Below, one piece after another: positions 6,646 through 8,705 of a DNA stretch of 8,705 nt. Every line of letters starts with the position of its first letter. Positions within the stretch are counted from its first letter, which is position 1. Source of the DNA: CAYWNA01 sp964459305. Its GTDB lineage: Bacteria > Planctomycetota > Planctomycetia > Pirellulales > Pirellulaceae. Below the pieces are notes generated by a model. That model had not been told where the DNA came from. It saw nothing but the letters and a program-made list of their open reading frames with translations, and ran no database searches. The position numbers were made by a program, and so were the translations under genes. The stretch lies in NCBI GenBank assembly GCA_964459305.1, contig CAYWNA010000397.1, forward strand, positions 1-8,705, in the 5' to 3' direction.

Positions 6646-6963
6646 TCAGGGCACCAACCAGCCGACGGCATAGAGCGCCGAAAGGTAACGCGAGCCGTAC
6701 ATCACCAACCCGCCGGGTAATGCGAGATGCTCCCACAAGAACGGCCATCCCGTCGTGAAAGAGAATGGGCGGTAGGGCGTAACAAGGCCCATGGTGTGGT
6801 GAATCAGCCGGGGGTCGATGACCAGCCAAACATACAGATAGAACAAGACGAAAAACAGTCCGGTATCGACACCGGACCGCGAAGCCCGTCGGGAAATGGC
6901 GTCTGGACGGTCCTTCACTTCCGGTGCCTCACCTCTTTCGTTCTTCGACAGAACAGCGCGCAT
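6646..6963 (-). CDS. DUF6057-like membrane protein, N-terminal piece (frameshifted)
   Basis: This 105-residue frame runs from ATG 6963 to a TGA at 6648-6646. It has a charged cytoplasmic start, a transmembrane helix (about 34-50, GLFFVLFYLYVWLVID), a loop with GWPFLWEHLALPGGLVMYGS, and half of a second helix (YLSALYAVGWLV) cut by Pro and a stop. The next frame supplies LVGALIVTAAAW, so WLV/GALIV rejoin exactly if one base is restored. This is therefore the N-terminus of the DUF6057-like protein, not a separate gene. The PGGL.-Y loop followed by a helix agrees with my memory of the start of that family. The start is uncertain: ATG codons at 7005 and 7023 are also in frame. 6963 is chosen because AGGTG lies three bases upstream of it and the upstream codons add no recognisable sequence. 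Spacing at all three starts is poor. Confidence 0.6.
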   Translation of the reverse strand: MRAVLSKNERGEAPEVKDRPDAISRRASRSGVDTGLFFVLFYLYVWLVIDPRLIHHTMGLVTPYRPFSFTTGWPFLWEHLALPGGLVMYGSRYLSALYAVGWLVP

Positions 6964-7576
6964 TAGCACCTGTTCAATCTTGAATCGACAGGCAACATTC
7001 CACATTCTACCATATGTGGGCATGGAACGCTCGCCTGGTCATTGCCCATGCGTGGCCAAATTCAATGGCGATCGCTACGGTAGATGACAGTCGATCCAAG
7101 AAACGGGCCCGATGATCGGTCGCTGGCCGAGCCGTTGAATATCGGGCCTCAATTCGCCAGACTGCAGGGCACTTGTTGCGATCCCAATCCCTGTTCGCAG
7201 GGCTGCTTCGCAAAGCCTGCGTTGAAGTGAAAAGACGCCGGTCGCTCACCGTCGCGGCAGATTGTGTTGCCGTACGGTCTGCATCGACAGGGACCCGAAG
7301 TGCATTACCATCGCTGTCGAGTCTTCGTCAATCCTGCATCGGAATGCACGCTGGGAGCCAGCGCAGCTATTTTGGACAGCATGCTCGCGCGTTTCAGGAT
7401 TCAATCCGTTGCTACGATCGGGACATCTCGTCCGCGATGGCTTCGCGGAACCTGGGCAGGCTCCATTTGCGCGCTTGTGGCAACCCTCACCAGAGCGTTT
7501 GCGCACCATGTCACGCCCGCCCCTCACAGAAACAACGGCCGTGTCCAGGTTGATCTACGGCATGCCCGCCCCGCGG
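6964..7576. other. 613-base stretch with no recognised gene
   Basis: Frames are open on both strands, the longest from about 7262 to 7717 on the plus strand. None has a recognisable domain, signal peptide or convincing ribosome site, and they overlap one another. I see no transposase motif, tRNA or terminator with a T-run. The promoter of the DUF6057-like/heme-propeller pair should lie near the left end of this stretch. The only structure noted is a hairpin at 7196-7221. Confidence 0.5.
7196..7221. repeat. Short hairpin in the intergenic stretch
   Basis: CGCAGG (7196-7201) pairs with CCTGCG (7216-7221). A bulged G (7202) is followed by CT/AG, closing a nine-base loop, GCTTCGCAA. No T-run follows on either side. 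It may be an isolated extragenic palindrome or chance. Confidence 0.25.
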
Positions 7577-7735
7577 TCATGGCTTGGGGGCCGGTTCCTT
7601 CAGCATGTCTGCAGCAACGTCCGGATCTGTAGTATCCACAAAATCCGGTCGGTCCCGCGGATCTGGTTTTCCCCCACAGCCAACGCATGGCATCAAACAA
7701 ACCGTCAAGAGCATTAGCATCAGCAAACTGCGCAT
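7577..7735 (-). CDS. Tiny lipoprotein paired with the DUF1559 gene
   Basis: This 52-residue reading frame starts MRSLLMLMLLTVCLMPCVGC, and the next residues are GG. It has a single basic residue, a strongly hydrophobic core and Cys20 preceded by Val-Gly, so it looks like a lipoprotein signal. The -3 position is Cys rather than Leu, so the lipobox is slightly atypical. The mature tail is short, charged and proline-rich (KPDPRDRPDF..., ending EPAPKP). GAGGGAGA ends five bases before the ATG and overlaps the TGA of the DUF1559 gene. The genes are 11 bases apart and should be co-transcribed and coupled. Planctomycete DUF1559 genes are often followed by such small lipoproteins, which supports a real gene despite its length. 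Function unknown. Confidence 0.75.
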   Translation of the reverse strand: MRSLLMLMLLTVCLMPCVGCGGKPDPRDRPDFVDTTDPDVAADMLKEPAPKP

Positions 7736-7740
7736 CGCGT

Positions 7741-7748
7741 TCTCCCTC
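7741..7748 (-). promoter_or_regulatory. Shine-Dalgarno of the tiny lipoprotein gene
   Basis: GAGGGAGA on the minus strand overlaps the stop codon of the DUF1559 gene and sits five bases before the ATG at 7735. It supports translation of the 52-residue frame and coupling to the upstream gene. Confidence 0.55.
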
Positions 7749-8705
7749 AATAGTCTCCCACCGAGTATCTATCCGAGATTCCATTCAGTTTGGCCCAGGT
7801 ACCCCACTCGATGTTGTCCGTGACAGAACGCACGGAGGCGTCGGCCAGCATCACATTTGTGCCCGCCGGATGGCGGCTGCTCGCCCCAGGCCACTCGGCA
7901 TTCGGGCCCCAATCGCTCAGATACGTCGGCGAGAACGCGTGTGGCGAACTACCCTGAAACCACCATATCGCTCCGCCGGCAGGATCAGTATAGCGGCCGG
8001 TCTCACAACATTCCCCATACCTCCCCGTCCACACGAACGCCGCGCGGTATACCCGCTCAGCCCCAACCCTCGGCACCCCGGTGCCCGAAGTGCGGATCGG
8101 CCCCCACTTGTAACCATCGCAGTTTACTTCCGCCACGGCGATGACATTGGAGGTCCCGTCCAAGATCTTCCCCTGTTTGTTGGTTTTCGTCGTCGTGAAC
8201 ACGCCGCTGAAGTCACCCCCGGAGGTGAAGCTTGGATGGTGGGCCGTGCTGAGACCAGCCGTGGTCCACCAGTGGTAACCTTCGCTGCCGACATAGTTCG
8301 TGTAGGCCATGTTGCGTGTCTGGCTCAGTTCAAGCACGTCATCACTGGGGCATTGCAGGGCATCCAGTTGCTCAGCCACTATGGCTTGCGGGTTGCCTGT
8401 CCCGTCATTCCAGATCGGAAGCTCCTTGTTGACGTCCTCGTACAGGGCGCCCTGCTCCAAGAAGGGGAGAAGCATGAGCAACCAGGTGTGATGGTAGGGG
8501 ACTTGGTGTGGAACAGTTTTCGGGTCCCCATACAGGATGCCACTTGGCGGGTAGGTGCGGTAGGTGTCGTGGTAGTTGTGTAATCCCAAGCCAATTTGCT
8601 TCAAGTTGTTGACACACTCGGTTCGCCGAGCCGCTTCCCTGGCTGCCTGGATGGCCGGCAGCAGAAGCGCAACCAAGATACCGATGATCGCAATAACGAC
8701 CAGAA
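7747..8705 (-). CDS. DUF1559 prepilin-like protein, 5' end beyond the window
   Basis: About 318 residues are visible. The first, LVVIAIIGILVALLLPAIQA, is the hydrophobic helix of a type IV pilin-like N-terminus; the cleavage motif (G-F-T-L-V-E type) must lie just outside the right edge. The family signature follows: AREAARRTECVNNLKQIGLG, LHNYHDTYRTYPPSG, LLPFLEQGALYE, LQCPSD and DGTSNVIAVAEV. The C-terminal block is SRHPAGTNVMLADASVRSV. The family usually has ADGS or GDGS there, so the Gly is Ala here. The end YSVGDY is also typical. DUF1559 (SBP_bac_10-type) proteins are pseudopilin-like, abundant in planctomycetes and of largely unknown function, probably exported by a type II/IV-like machinery. 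A TTG at 8676 is not a real start because the frame stays open and meaningful to the edge. The tiny lipoprotein gene follows 11 bases downstream. Confidence 0.93.
   Translation of the reverse strand, partial: LVVIAIIGILVALLLPAIQAAREAARRTECVNNLKQIGLGLHNYHDTYRTYPPSGILYGDPKTVPHQVPYHHTWLLMLLPFLEQGALYEDVNKELPIWNDGTGNPQAIVAEQLDALQCPSDDVLELSQTRNMAYTNYVGSEGYHWWTTAGLSTAHHPSFTSGGDFSGVFTTTKTNKQGKILDGTSNVIAVAEVNCDGYKWGPIRTSGTGVPRVGAERVYRAAFVWTGRYGECCETGRYTDPAGGAIWWFQGSSPHAFSPTYLSDWGPNAEWPGASSRHPAGTNVMLADASVRSVTDNIEWGTWAKLNGISDRYSVGDY

Noticed and set aside
7262..7717. Plus-strand 151-residue open frame in the intergenic stretch and over the tiny lipoprotein
   Set aside because: No recognisable domain or ribosome site, a biased composition, and overlap with the better-supported minus-strand lipoprotein.
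1..8705. CRISPR array, tRNA, rRNA or an intact insertion sequence
   Set aside because: No regularly spaced direct repeats, no cloverleaf-like segment, and no transposase motif with terminal repeats were seen on either strand.

Overview
The window most likely comes from a member of the Planctomycetota, probably a Pirellulales-type bacterium. The right-edge gene is a DUF1559 prepilin-like protein, a family greatly expanded in that phylum. It is followed by a tiny lipoprotein gene, a common planctomycete pairing. The window is GC-rich, its genes are loosely packed, and one intergenic region carries a palindromic extragenic repeat of the type I recall from Rhodopirellula-like genomes.

Layout, left to right. 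Bases 1-64 (-) hold the first 21 codons of a gene leaving the window, with a GTG start and a perfect Shine-Dalgarno. Divergent from it, 251-709 (+) encodes a 152-residue lipoprotein. Bases 710-1134 contain no gene but a cluster of REP-like palindromes. Bases 1135-3413 (+) encode one membrane-anchored SGNH/GDSL hydrolase with C-terminal TPRs, split into two reading frames near 2184-2199. Convergent to it on the minus strand is a tightly coupled pair. A polytopic membrane protein with a helical-repeat C-terminus (DUF6057-like, about 6963 down to 5024) is itself broken by a one-base frameshift near 6655. Four bases after its stop comes an intact 510-residue exported beta-propeller protein with a c-type heme motif (5019 down to 3487). 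Bases 6964-7576 contain no recognisable gene. The right end holds a 52-residue lipoprotein (7735-7577) immediately downstream of the DUF1559 gene (from beyond 8705 to 7747).

The most interesting content is the DUF6057-like/heme-propeller pair. From memory, both proteins closely resemble a two-gene module of unknown function common in Bacteroidota. Here it sits next to an SGNH-TPR hydrolase, and both membrane-associated partners are frame-disrupted while the propeller gene is open. Either the locus is decaying, or the assembly has indel errors. These explanations can be told apart by read mapping and by comparison with relatives. All functional links between the neighbours are inference.
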